Made by a program: the position numbers and the translations under genes
Part shown: positions 44,262 to 55,090 of the stretch, piece after piece
How positions within the stretch are numbered: position 1 is the stretch's first letter
Layout: every line of letters starts with the position of its first letter
Assembly: GCF_030272615.1 (NCBI RefSeq)
Contig: NC_081408.1
Coordinates: 403,921,389 to 403,985,388, forward strand
Direction of reading: 5' to 3'
Origin: Cryptomeria japonica
Taxonomy: Eukaryota; Streptophyta; Pinopsida; Cupressales; Cupressaceae
Length of the DNA: 64,000 nt
The notes under the pieces: model-generated
Database searches by the model: none
Told to the model about the DNA's origin: nothing
The model's input: the letters and a program-made list of their open reading frames with translations, nothing else

Positions 44262-45065
44262 GTTTTTTATTACGTGAAAAACAGGTTTTGAAGGGACCTG
44301 AAACCCTTTACAAATCAAACAAGGGATAGAACTTGACCACTCAACAAAGAGGAGAGAGCCACAACCAAAAAACAGAGTCTGCCCCAAAAGACAGCAGGCA
44401 ACCCAACCAAATTCCACTTAATGCTTGGTAAATCACAGCCGCATATTCTCCAATACTAATGATGTTATTGGTGGACCGCTCAGGAAGCCACCACTCCGTA
44501 GCTTCAGTCAAGTTTCTGAAGGGCGCCATGTCTCCATTGAACACCGCGCACCGGAACACTTCCCATGCGTTCCCCCCAAACACCTTCAGTCCCTCGCGCT
44601 CCTCTAGCCACACTTCCTACTAGGCCAACTCATGCCTGGTATCACTATCCATAGAACCACCATTGTCCTCATCAGATTCCTCAGGGGCATCCTCTGGTTC
44701 CAAGGACGGGGAATCCTCAACCTGGAAATATATCTTTAATATGCTCACTTTGGTTCCCTCATCTAGGCTTAGGATGTCATTAGCCACATTGTCCGCGATG
44801 AATGGTTTCACAAAGCCATCAAAAAGTTCCACTGCACGTTCCCCTAATTCTATGACATCGATCAAGGGCATAAGAACCACCTCCAGAATAGTAGCATCAC
44901 ACCAGTATCATTCGAAATTGAGACCGATGACAATTAATCCCCGGATAGCATCATATACGAAGTCTTCAGTGACAAATAGATTTCTTAGTTGAGTTCCCAA
45001 TGCATTGCTACAATTGACACAGCTAACATCTCCGAAATAAGCCATTCGCTACCACGACACAGACA
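44262..45065 (-). mobile_element. LINE-tailed non-autonomous element B with unrelated cargo ORF
   Basis: Its 3' end on the minus strand (44262-44413) is nearly identical to the last 150 bp of element A (shared TTTATTACGTGAAAAA, GAGGAGAGAGCCACAACC and AGACAGCAGGCAACCCAACC). Upstream it has an ORF with no resemblance to LINE ORF1. A 9-bp repeat ACACTATGT at 45066-45074 matches 43798-43806 left of the B/C nest, placing the 5' end about 20 bases before the ORF's ATG. The right boundary rests on this short repeat. Confidence 0.55.
44414..45046 (-). pseudogene. unrecognised cargo ORF of element B
   Basis: The frame from the ATG at 45046 (MAYFGDVSCVNC) runs about 210 codons, with a TGA near 44920 and a TAG near 44620. 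Blocks are LRNLFVTEDFVYDAIRGLIV, CDATILEVVLMPLIDVIELG, ELFDGFVKPFIADNVANDIL, an acidic EPEDAPEESDEDNGG patch, then VFGGNAWEVFRCAVFNGDMA and TEWWLPERSTNNIISIGEYA. I recognise no family. The constant frame across two stops shows it was coding recently. It could be a captured host gene piece or a mobile-element protein. Confidence 0.5.
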
Positions 45066-45074
45066 ACACTATGT

Positions 45075-45399
45075 AACATATCCATTGGCAAGTATTTATG
45101 GAAAGGAGCATGTACCAGATCCCAATTATCATCATTCTACCAAAATCCACCACATTCTAAATCTGAACTGAAGCAATCTCATAGTGAAGATGTGTCCCAA
45201 ACTGCATCCAGTACTTCCTAAGTGCACAGGCCAAGACATATCCATGTGATGTACCAATCTGTCGTCAATTTTAGATATCGAGATCACAGCGTAGACACCA
45301 TGCCTCTTTTAATCAGATTTGTACTCGTCTACATGTTACAGAGGCATATATCACTGCCACCTATAACCCAAGATCAGGTGCAAATCAAATTAAAGTTGG
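45075..45399. other. gap between element B and LINE 2
   Basis: Probably the 3' UTR of LINE 2 (minus strand) plus flanking sequence. Faint coding-like blocks (HMDMSWPVHLGSTGCSLGHI on the minus strand) are present but not classifiable. Confidence 0.3.
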
Positions 45400-47545
45400 T
45401 TTGTTATCCAATACCTTGTCACGGGGAAACACAATAGTCCTTCAAGCATTGTCTTGTGATATCATTGGCAGCCAAGACATGACTGAAAGAGACAAGACCA
45501 TCATTCCTCTCAATCCCAAGGTTTTCCAAAAAGTCTGCTACTTGATTGCCCTCTCTATACACATGAGTTATTTCATAGCTATTGATTGATTTGAGGTGAT
45601 CGAATATTATTGGCAACCACTTTTTGAGTTTCCAGTTATGAAAGTTTGACTTAATAACCCCATTTATAATAATATGCGTCTCCTTCGATGGTGACATGAG
45701 TGATCTTTTGCTGAATACAGAGTCATAAACCTGCCTCTAGAGCTCGGATCTCAGTTTCATTGTTTGTTGCAAATCCAATCCCTTCATACAGTCCACTAAT
45801 AATATTACCACATTCATCTCGGATTATGGCACCAATACCGGATTCCCCAGGGTTCCCTCTACTAGCTCCATCAAAATTGAGTTTTGTCCAATCTTTAGGA
45901 GGGGCCTTCCATCTGACTGAGTTTCTATCGACAGACTTCAAAGGGGGGGCAAAATTATCTAATCTTTTAAGAGACCAATGCTTTTCCATTTGGTTGTCCC
46001 AGTTATTGTATATTTTAGGGCCGTCGTTTAGTATCTTACCATTTATCACATCCTCGATTGCACCTTTATTTTGTCTATCAACATAATATTTGACAGTGAT
46101 GTTTCTTTGAAAATTCTTCTATTTCTTTCCTTCCAAATGTGCCAAACAATCATAGATGGACCAATCATCCATAGATCACTCCATCTTGCCTTTGTCTGAT
46201 TGGCCAGGAAAGCAAGAAGTCCAAGAGCATTTCATTCTTAGCCGTAGTCCAATTTATTTGGGCGAGGAACTAGTTCCAACAAATTTCTGCCACTGGACAA
46301 CTGAAGAGTAAGTGGTTGGCAGTCTCTTCGTCTGCACAATACATCACACATTGATTGGGACTCGAGATGCCTATAGTTTTAAGTCTATCACCAGTGAGGA
46401 TTCTACCATGTAGTGCAATCCACAGAATGCCCCAGCTTTTGGCAATATTTTATTACTCCAACATAGTTTATGAGGCCACGCATCACAGGTACCCCTTTGT
46501 CTTTGTATTTCATATCCAAGTTTGACAATATACTCCCTGGACTTTGAGGCGCACCAAAATATGCTATCTTCTTCTCTAGAGGCTGGTATTTTCCTATCTT
46601 TTATAACTTCCCAAAGTTTCGCACACAATACTAGGTTACCAATATTGATTCTTTTCCATTTTCTCAGACCACTTGTGCCCTCATGAGTTTCCATATAATT
46701 GCATACATGTCGCCCAATGCAATCCTTGACTAGATTTATCCACTCCTTATCTTCAAATGTTTCAGAGAAGATGGAAATTATTTCCATGAATCTCTCCAAA
46801 ACATTGTGGATCTGCCATGAAATATGCTCAGTGATAATGTGTCTGCAATCCCATAGGAAGTTCCATGTAGCCGAGCCCCGACCCGAATTGGCCACTGTGA
46901 GAATTCGGTTGGGGTCGTTCGAGTCCAGATATTTCTTTCGAAACAATCTAACCCAGAGTTTTTGAGGTTCTTTACACATTTTTCAGGAGAGCTTAGCACC
47001 AAGGGCAGAATTTTGAAGCTCCATTCTCCTTAAGTCGACTCCCCCATCTTCCTTAATTAAGCACAGTGCGCCCCAGTTGATAAGTGGTATTTTCCTGTTG
47101 TCTTTGGCACCATCCCAAATAATTTTCTTGAGCAGATTGTTCAGACTTTTTCTAGCAATGAACGACATTTTGAAGCAGGACATACTGTATATTGGAATGG
47201 CAGATAAAACTGATTTAATCATGGTTATTCTGCCCCCGTGGGACAACCACCTATTCTTCCAATTCTCTGATTTTACCTAGCATGTGTTTATAACATCATC
47301 CCAAATTTGGGATTGTCTACATCCTTTGTCAATCTGAATCCCCAAGTATTTGATCGAGAGCTCGGCAACTTTTATATTCAAGTGTTGTGCAATTCTCATC
47401 TAAACCATCTTATTAGTATTAAAGAAGAGCAATTGAGACTTCTCTCTATTCATAACTTGTCCCGATGCCATTGTATATTCCTCCAGTGTGTTCTTGATAC
47501 CCATTGCTTCCCGGATGGAGTATAGAATGCACTTTATGGTCATGC
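45400..47545 (-). mobile_element. 5'-truncated LINE 2 (ORF2 C-terminus)
   Basis: The minus strand holds only the back half of LINE ORF2. It begins near 47545 inside RT, just past the catalytic box, and runs through zf-RVT-like and RNase H regions. 5' truncation is typical of LINE insertions. I could not locate a TSD or A-rich tail with certainty. Confidence 0.75.
45419..47530 (-). pseudogene. LINE 2 ORF2 fragment: RT thumb to RNase H
   Basis: Blocks in order: YTMASGQVMNREKSQLLFF and LSIKYLGIQIDKG (post-catalytic RT), SHGGRITMIKSVLSAIPIYS, KKIIWDGAKDNRKIPLINWG, then ELQNSALGAKLS and LWVRLFRKKYLD. RNase H follows: LNFDGASRGNPGESGIGAII (first Asp), NNETEIRALEAGL (Glu) and VYREGNQVADFLENLGI. The third catalytic block is spoiled (SKETHIIINGV where a GDS-type motif is expected), and a frameshift lies near 45720. 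Stops near 47400, 46980 and 46371 confirm it is dead. Confidence 0.8.
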
Positions 47546-48774
47546 TTAAAAAAAAATTATGAAATATAAGTATTAAGCTTCAATGGACTAGAAACTTACA
47601 TTTTCTCTATTATGTTTCAATTATGTATCTATGGCCTTGAACTTGTTTATATGGCTCTAAATATACTATATGACCTTGATCTTTACATTTTGATTCTGCA
47701 TATTATTATTCACCTCTGATATCTAAAAACATTGGAATGTCATTATAAATTGTGTTAGGTAAGGGAAGTCATATGGTTTCTCAAGTTACACCTTAGTCAA
47801 ACCTCTTGATTGATTCAATGAGTTGGAATAAGTTTGAAGGATTTCCAAGTGAAAATAAAAATTCCTATGTTTAATTCTATGATTATAAATGTTTATGTTG
47901 TATTATTAGATGTAATAATCTGCCTATGAGATGATGAGTGGATCTTGTTGGATGTCTAAAATGAACTAGGGATTTTCCCCTTTATGCAATACTCTAGCCA
48001 ATGGACAATGAGTAGTTTGGAGGCAAGTTTGCTAGGGCTCATGATTATATTTGATGTAAGAAATTGGAGTTCAATCCCACATACAATTCCAAACCAAGTT
48101 CAAGACCACACTTATAATCTTAAAGCAAGACTAGAAACAAATATATTTGAGAGTAGGATCCAAATTGGTTGGGAACAAAGACTAAAAATCAAATAAAATA
48201 CAAGATAAATACTAACTCTTACACAAAATGCATCATTTGAAAATATATATTTTTATTGGAACAAGAGATCAAATATACAAAATGAATTGGAAAAGAGTTG
48301 GAGGCACTTTCACCATTATCAATAAAAATGCCCCAATACTCAAAAAAATATGCATCATTTTAAATTATATCTAATGAACTACCCTAAAATAATTGCACTT
48401 ACTATATGTTATGTAATCCACTATTCATGTGTAAGTAATGGAAATAGTACTCATTATAGTCAACATTTTTCTCTAAAGATAAATTTATGTGAACATGAAG
48501 ATCACATTATAAATTAAAAAGGTGTCAATCAAATGGATAAATTGTGTTTCAAAGGAATAAAAAACGGTTATTAAAATAAATCATTTATTACATATATTTA
48601 ATTTTTTTGGACTATAATATTATTATGTTTAAGTTTAGTATTATTAAGTTTGAAGTTAAATATCTCTCTCAGCATAATTATTTTTTGGGGAACAATATTA
48701 ATTTTATCAATACAAAATGTAGTGCTCAATATTAGCAAAAACCTTATCTTTTTTATAACATGTGATGTTATATG
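47546..48774. other. AT-rich gap
   Basis: No coding frame, LTR or other repeat recognised. Confidence 0.5.
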
Positions 48775-48787
48775 TGTATGGTTGCAT

Positions 48788-50367
48788 CTTTTTTATTAAG
48801 AAAGCAAAAAAACAAGGGTGTTGACCCTTAATACAACAACTTGTAGGCAGTAAAGAGAGATTACAAACCAAGGGTGTGAACCCCGAACAAACCAAGGTTA
48901 GACAAGCCAATCAGAAAACCTATCCAACCTACAACAGCCCAAAACCTATCTAAAGGATGGGGAGAAGCATCCAGGCCTTGGCAAAGAGGGATTTGGGGGA
49001 GGGGGAAGACTTCCCCTTCCGCCTGTGACAAACCACAGTCTAGGCAATATTGACCATCAAAGGAAGGATCGAGCAGGGAGGACCTCGCAGAGTTTCTGTC
49101 ATCAACAGCATTAGACTAATGTAACGGAACAACGTCAAGAGAAGGTTTGGTAGGATTAGATCGTAGCTACAAAACAAGAGTAGCAGGGGTGGAAGCCTCA
49201 AGAACAGAGGAGGCCACTATAGTAGAAGCGAGAGGGTCAATAGAAGCTTCAACAGTAGAGAGAGGTACAACTTCATCTCGGGAGGAGACATCATCCTCCT
49301 GAGAGGAGCCAATAGAATCGGAATCCAAGCCATTGACAGTCAAATGATTTGTAGTAGCATCCTTCCACCAAGCAGAAGTACCTTTGTGATGTGCAAGAGA
49401 ACAATATGAAGCTAGATGAGCTATTGAGAAGCATTTCTGGCAGCAAAAGGGGAGGCCCTCATAATCCAACGATTGAATCCATGGCCTATCCCCAACCATA
49501 AGAAAGACATCCCTAGGGAGAGGCGAAGAGATTTCAACATCGATTAAAATGCGAGCAAAAGGAAAAGTACCCCATAGAAGACATGGCATCATCAACCTTT
49601 AAGAAACAGCCAATAAATTTACCAATGGCCTTATAACAAGAATGCTACCAAAAATGGAGGGGAAGATTAGGAAGGCGAACCTATACCAAATGCACATTAA
49701 GTGGTTCAGTAAGGGAATTAAACAAAGTTGTCCAAGGATTGACAAAGAGAGAGAGTGAGTGAGTGAACTCCCCAGGCCCACAACTTGCCCAACACCAAGT
49801 CTTTATCCAAGGAAGAAGCAAAGGAAGAAATGAAAAATCCTTTAACACAAGGAAAAATCTCAATGCTATGAGCAACCAAAGGCTTCTAGGAGTCACTCAC
49901 CCAACAATTGAGGTCTGGTAGAGAAGACCAAAACCCAGCAAATCTGCACACCAATGCACAACGTTGGTAGAAACCAATATTATCCACAAACCACCATTAT
50001 CCACAAACCGCCATAGGGAAGGACTTGGCACATGTAAGAAGACAAATCCCCTTAGGAGGACGAGAAATAGATATGGCCACGCAAGCAAAACTTTACGAAC
50101 CAGCAAAAGGAGGTATGGGAGGGACCCTAGCATCAACAGCACTAGAAGCATCCACACCCCCAACATCAACACCAACAGCAGCAAAGCGACCCACCGAACC
50201 AGCATCCACGACGGCACCAACACTCACAGGAGGGGGGAGGTGATCCATCCTCTACAAAAGCTAGCAAGGCAAGCCCAGCAGCAGCGGCAGTAGAGGCTTT
50301 CAAAATTTCTTGGGCGGGAGAGCCATTAAGGGCAGAGTGGGCCATTTCCTGCATTATTCACTAATTT
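48788..50367 (-). mobile_element. ORF1-only non-LTR element D
   Basis: A 1,580-bp unit, almost the same length as element A. It is flanked by TGTATGGTTGCAT (48775-48787) and TGTATGGCTGCAT (50368-50380), a 13-bp repeat with one mismatch. The minus-strand 3' end is A-rich (plus-strand TTTTTTATTAAG). The 5' end lies about 15-20 bases before an in-frame ATG pair. It carries LINE ORF1-type coding sequence only. Confidence 0.8.
49167..50354 (-). pseudogene. LINE ORF1-type CCHC protein of element D
   Basis: The start MQEMAHSALNGSPAQEILKA at 50354 is followed by frameshifts through the DUF4283-like region; VRFAFLIFPSIFGSILV (about 49690) is recognisable in one frame. From 49595 the frame is clean: ARILIDVEISSPLPRDVFLM, IQSLDYEGLPFCCQKC, the knuckle CQKCFSIAHLASYC, SAWWKDATTNHLTVNG, and an acidic, Ser/Thr-rich tail ending STPATLVL at 49167. 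It is older than the copy in element A, judging by the frameshifts. Confidence 0.75.
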
Positions 50368-50380
50368 TGTATGGCTGCAT

Positions 50381-51042
50381 GTTGTATGAGTATGTATGTT
50401 ATTTATTTGGTAATAGATACCAAATTTAAATCTCATATCAATTGAATAATTTTTATGGTTTTTATATTGGTCCTTGGTGGATGATGTGTTATATATGAAA
50501 ATGAAGCCCTTATTTTTGACATCATCGATTGGAACTAGTTAAACCCCAAATTTAATTTATGAGAAAATAATGCTAATATAAAAAATATACATGTGATATT
50601 AGAAAATAAATTACATCTATCAATAAACTATTTATCTGATTGTGATTAAGCTTGGAAGCATGTTCCCCAATCTTGTTTTAGGGGTGTAACTATTTTTTTA
50701 TATATGTAGCTATTTTATTTTGAAAAACAAAAAATCATGAAATTCAGCTCTTAAGATTACTTGTCAATTAAAAAGTTATCTTTATCCTAGAAAAATTTGA
50801 GTGGAGGATTGTATGGTTGGGTTAGGGGGAAAATAGTTTGAATTATTCTTTGTAAGGTTTAACGTTGTAAGATAATAAATAATAAATGCATTTCAAATAA
50901 AGATCTTAAGACAATTAATTAAAATAATAAAAGTCTAGGATTTAGAGTTAAGAATGGGAAGGGAAAATACCAAATTAAATTATAAAACTAGAATAAGTAA
51001 ATTTAATACTTAGTTGCATGTTTGATTTTGGAATATGTTCTG
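50381..51042. other. AT-rich gap
   Basis: Nothing recognised between elements D and E. Confidence 0.5.
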
Positions 51043-53041
51043 ATTAATTAAGAAAAACAGGTTTTCAGGACCCGAAACCTTTAACATAGGAAATTAAGAT
51101 AAGTCATCAAAGAGTCCAGAGCATAAAAACCGCTTACAAAATGACTGGCAATAAAGCCAGCATACCAAAAAGACAACAAAGGAAAGAAACAACAAAGAAA
51201 CTAGGAAGGCACTACACAGTTATAGTCTTCAAAAGGTCCTCCGCCTTTTTCACCAACTGGTCATAGGTGGCCGCAACAGCTTTGAGATCATCCAGATCCT
51301 TATTAGGCTTTTTTTCTTTCTTTTTACCTCTGGTTTTAGTTCTAGGTCCTTGAGCATCTCATGTGCCTTCAGTGTCAGGGTCAATATCTTGGGTATCCTT
51401 CTCCTCGTCCAATTTGTTGATGAGAGTTTTAGTATTGCCAGCAGAAACCTTCAGGATGTCTAAACTTTTCTCTGCAATACTCTTGAGGCAATCCTCAATT
51501 TTGCTGACTTTACTGACATTGCCCGATATAATTTGATCCATAGCATCAGCAAGAGTTTTCCTCTCCAGCAGGTCTTTCTCTATTTTCTCAAATCTGGGGT
51601 TGAAGGAGTTTCTTATATTTTCATCTTTTGCAATAGTATTTTTCAGGTCCTCAATATAATCAGCCATAGTCTTCCCTTCTCCAGTGTTGATAGTTTCCAG
51701 AATCTGAATTATGTGGCTGAGCTTCTTGTTGTCATCCACAGCTTTCTTGCAACTAGTTATTAACCACTCCATGGTGTCCATAAAGCCTTTCATACCCTTA
51801 GGAGGAGGCTTCGGGGGAAGATCAATCTTACCGGAGTTGTCCTGTTCCTTTTTTGGAGTATCACCAATAGTAGTTGTGTCGTCAACCCAATCAACCTCTC
51901 CAATGATCACCTTCTCCAGTTTTTGTTCAGCTTTCGAAATCTTTTCCTTCTTATGAGCCTCCAGCTCCTTCACATTGTCCACCTTTCTCTTATGCTTGTT
52001 TCTAGTTTGAGTATGGACTTTAGTTTTCTTTTTCAGAGGACCCAGGGGTTTCTCCTTCTCTGAGTCTTCAGAGACCTCCGAGGAGGAGGAGGAGGAGCTA
52101 ATCTAGAGGATTTTGCCTTTAGGTTTTTTTCCCTTTGAGGAAGAAGGTCTAGTTTTCATATATTTCCTCTTCTTACCAATTTCAAATTCCAAGTCATCCA
52201 AACTCTCCTCAGAGTCACTCGTTGGGTCACTGTCGGAACCCTCATCCACAAAAAATAGAGTCTGACCCATCCTCCTCAGACTCAATAGAGGGCTGCGGGC
52301 GGGTAATCTGATTAGCCTTGAGATGGTCATAAATAAGAACCATTAAGCCTTGATGCATGGCAGTGTCCCCCATTGGGTTCTCTTTATAGGCCTTAATGGT
52401 GGCATTCATAGAGCATAATAGAAAATAAGGAAAGTTAACCTTCTCATTATGCCTAAAATGATTCAACAAAACAAAATGGTAGTCGTATACTTTAGTAAAT
52501 CTACCATCCAATGTAATATAGCGCATTATAACAAAGAGGACCTCCCGCCAAGGTTTAACAAAAACCCTAGGGGGATAGTAAGTTTTACTTCACTTCACCA
52601 GGCATTTTTTCTCCTTGTCGGTTTCAGGATATCTATCAATGGCCTCCTTACTCACTTTTTTGTCTCTATAGAAGTTGCTTCCTTCCCTTTGGAGACCCGT
52701 GGCTTGGGCGATAAGATCTTCATCTATGACAACAAACTGGTCTCCCATTTTCAACGTGCCCTTTTTCCAGTTTTTGTAGAAGAAACTGGTGACCGTGCCA
52801 TCCCATCCATGGATTCTCTCCATAAATTTAGAAAACCCACCCGTCTGCAAAATATTCCAGACCTCCTCCTTCTGCTTCCATTCCTTGCAACTACTAGGTT
52901 CGTATCGACGTTTGTTTCCGCCCATGTTTTCATTGTACAGAGCAGAAAAATGAAACTTGCAGAGAGTTTTAGACAGAAAGTTTCTCAGAGCTACCAAATT
53001 TACCCAGAAAATGTGGGAAGTGATAGAATGAGTATTATAAT
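51043..53041 (-). mobile_element. LINE-tailed element E with a third, unrelated cargo ORF
   Basis: The plus-strand left end ATTAATTAAGAAAAACAGG then TTTTCAGGACCCGAAACC matches the tail of elements A and B (GAAAAACAGGTTTTGAAGG, GAAACCCTTTAC) over about 35 bases. Upstream on the minus strand is a single long coding region unrelated to ORF1 or ORF2. The right edge abuts the Tat LTR at 53042, which may have cut the element or its flank; I found no TSD. The shared tail suggests LINE-mediated mobility. Confidence 0.45.
51212..52925 (-). pseudogene. unrecognised 570-codon cargo ORF of element E
   Basis: It starts at ATG 52925 (MGGNKRRYEPSSCKEWKQ). The N-terminal third reads EEVWNILQTGGFSKFMERIH, GWDGTVTSFFYKNWKKGTL and MGDQFVVIDEDLIAQATGLQ. 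FTKVYDYHFVLLNHFRHNEK and AMHQGLMVLIYDHLKANQ follow, then an acidic and Ser-rich linker (ESEEDGSDS, SSSSSSSEVSEDSEKEK), Lys-rich stretches, and a long helical segment (DTMEWLITSCKKAVDDNKKL, FEKIEKDLLERKTLADAMDQ). It ends DLLKTITV at 51212. Damage: stops near 52587, 52103 and 51359 and one frameshift near 52250. The N-terminus recalls ORF1-type proteins of plant retroelements with a conserved tGL phrase; this is only a resemblance. Confidence 0.55.
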
Positions 53042-53349
53042 TGTAGTCACATAAATCTGTCCACTTAATTAAATGAATACTTAGTATTTATTTGATTATT
53101 TAACCATCAATTAATAATTAATTAAATTAATATATTTAATTAATTCATCTTAACCCTCTTCTCCTATTAATTAAATAAATTATTCAATTTATTTGATTTA
53201 ATTCACTTAACCAAATTCAGACCATTAATTAAATAAATAAATCATATTTATTTAATTAAATATTCTCTCACATTTAAATAAATTAATATTTATTTAAATC
53301 CCCCAAAATCCCACCTCTCACATTTAAATAAATTAACATTTATTTAAAT

Positions 53350-53665
53350 CACCTTTATCCTCCACCCACTTGCATTTTCCTACAAATGCAAGTTGCACAA
53401 TTATTTTAAATAAATCATTTATTTAAATCACCTTTATCCTCCACCCACTTGTATTTTCCTACAAATACAAGTTGCACAATTATTTTAAATAAATAATTTA
53501 TTTAAATCACCTTTATCCTCCACCCACTTGTATTTTCCTACAAATACAAGTTGCACAATTATTTTAAATAAATAATTTATTTAAATCACCTTTATCCTCC
53601 ACCCACTTGTATTTTCCTACAAAAGCAAGTTGCACAACTATTTTAAATAAATTATTTATTTAAAA
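53350..53665. repeat. 79-bp tandem repeat, four copies
   Basis: Copies start at 53350, 53429, 53508 and 53587, each exactly 79 bp (last about 79). Each begins CACCTTTATCCTCCACCC and holds two palindromes: ACTTGTATTT paired with AAATACAAGT across a short loop, and an AT-rich TTTAAATAAAT/ATTTATTTAAA pair. Copy 1 has ACTTGCATTT with AAATGCAAGT, a paired change. In copy 4 the right arm has diverged (AAAAGCAAGT). Confidence 0.95.
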
Positions 53666-54649
53666 TCCTATTTATCCTCACCCACTTGAAACCTTTAATG
53701 GTTTCCCTTAAAGTAGTCAAACTTGATGGCTTTAAAGTCTTCAAACTTGATGGCTTCCTTCTATAGTCTTCTTAAGACTTTAATGGTTTTCCTTAAAGTC
53801 TTCAAGCCTTTAATGGTTTCCCTCAAAGTCTTCAAGCATTTTAAATGCTTTATCTTCATTTTTCTCATTTAAATAAATTAATATTTATTTGAATATTTAT
53901 CCAAATGCAACTTACACCATTTAATTGAAATAAATGATTTTATTTTAATTGAAAATACCAAAATTTCTCCCACTTGCATTTTCCTACAAAATCCACTTGT
54001 ATGCCTAAACCCCTTCTAGATTCTTCTAAACCCTTCCTAATTAGCCTAAATTCATCCCTTAAATATTGTCACATTCCTAAGCAAATTGGAGTCACTTCTC
54101 AAAGACTCCAAAGTCTTTGAAAAGCAATTAATGCTTTGTGTGTTCAACAAATTAACCCTCAAAGTCTTGGATAACCTTTGAAAGCTTCCAACCTTCAACC
54201 ACTAAATGGCTCAAAGTCTTTGATAACCATTGAAGGCTTTCAACCTTCAACCACTTAATCCCCAAAGTCTCCAATAACCATTAATGGTTAATTCAACCCT
54301 CCCACATGGTTAAAACATTTGTTTTGACTCAACCTCTACCCAACCCAAAGGTCTCATCAGGCCATTAATGCTTTGACCATGATTATCTCTTAAACATTTG
54401 CACAAAGGTTTATCCTTGGATTAACTCTTAATCCAATGGGTAATCTTAATTTAGACTTGACCCTTACCTTCTAGATAACCATGAGGTCTTCTCAGGCCTT
54501 TAATGCCTCCAACCTCTTCTCTCAACCCAATCCTATGTTGAAACTTGTCACCATTTTATTGGTGCCAATTGTGCACATGGATCCCCAACTTTCAATCCTA
54601 ACCCTTGTTAAGATTGCTCAATCTTAACCCTTCATTTCCCTATTTCTTC

Positions 54650-54657
54650 TATAAATA
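54650..54657 (+). promoter_or_regulatory. TATA box of the Tat LTR
   Basis: TATAAATA in the context CTTCTATAAATAGAACCC is a strong plant core promoter element. Initiation is expected near 54680-54690, starting the genomic RNA. Confidence 0.75.
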
Positions 54658-55074
54658 GAACCCTTCTCCTCAAGCAAAAGGAGAAGCATTTTAGAGTATT
54701 GTTGTTATACTGGCATTAGCATAGAGCTTTTTCATAGCATCACTATCTACTCTAGCATAGTATTTAGCTTTTCATTTCATATTTGAAGCTTAGTATTAAA
54801 TCTCAATCCTCCATAAGCATCCATAGTGCAAAAAGCTGCTGAGAGCTACACTCATTTGGGACTTGGAGAGGAGAGGAACAAGGGAGGAGCAACTATGAGC
54901 ATCTTGATTAGCTATTTCATTTTATGTTTATATGTTTTCTATTTCATGCTTAATATCTCTCTTGATATGCCTGTTTAGGATAATCTTTTGTTGCTAACAC
55001 TAATGTTTGTTTCTTGTGCTCTTGTGTGTGTTGCCATCAAACAGATTTTCTAATCCTTTTTGCAGAGCATCATT

Positions 55075-55090
55075 TGGTGAACCCGACGTG
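55075..55090 (+). other. primer binding site of the Tat element
   Basis: TGGTGAACCCGACGTG lies two bases after the LTR end. Position and the TGG start fit a tRNA 3'-end match; I cannot name the tRNA from memory with certainty. Confidence 0.7.

Larger units (their letters stand above)
53042..55072 (+). repeat. 5' LTR of the Tat element
   Basis: It starts TGTAGTCACATAAATC and ends GAGCATCA two bases before the primer site. The first third is dominated by TTTAAATAAATT-type palindromes and a 79-bp tandem repeat. A TATA box at 54650 separates U3 (about 1.6 kb) from R/U5. The ATAAT before it (53037-53041) would be the TSD, testable only against the 3' end outside the window. Confidence 0.85.

Noticed and set aside
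52449-53054. 201-codon plus-strand ORF
   Set aside because: Antisense shadow of the element E coding region, which has the better protein-like composition on the minus strand.
53350-53665. regular repeat as a CRISPR array
   Set aside because: The units are directly adjacent with no unique spacers, and the context is a plant LTR.
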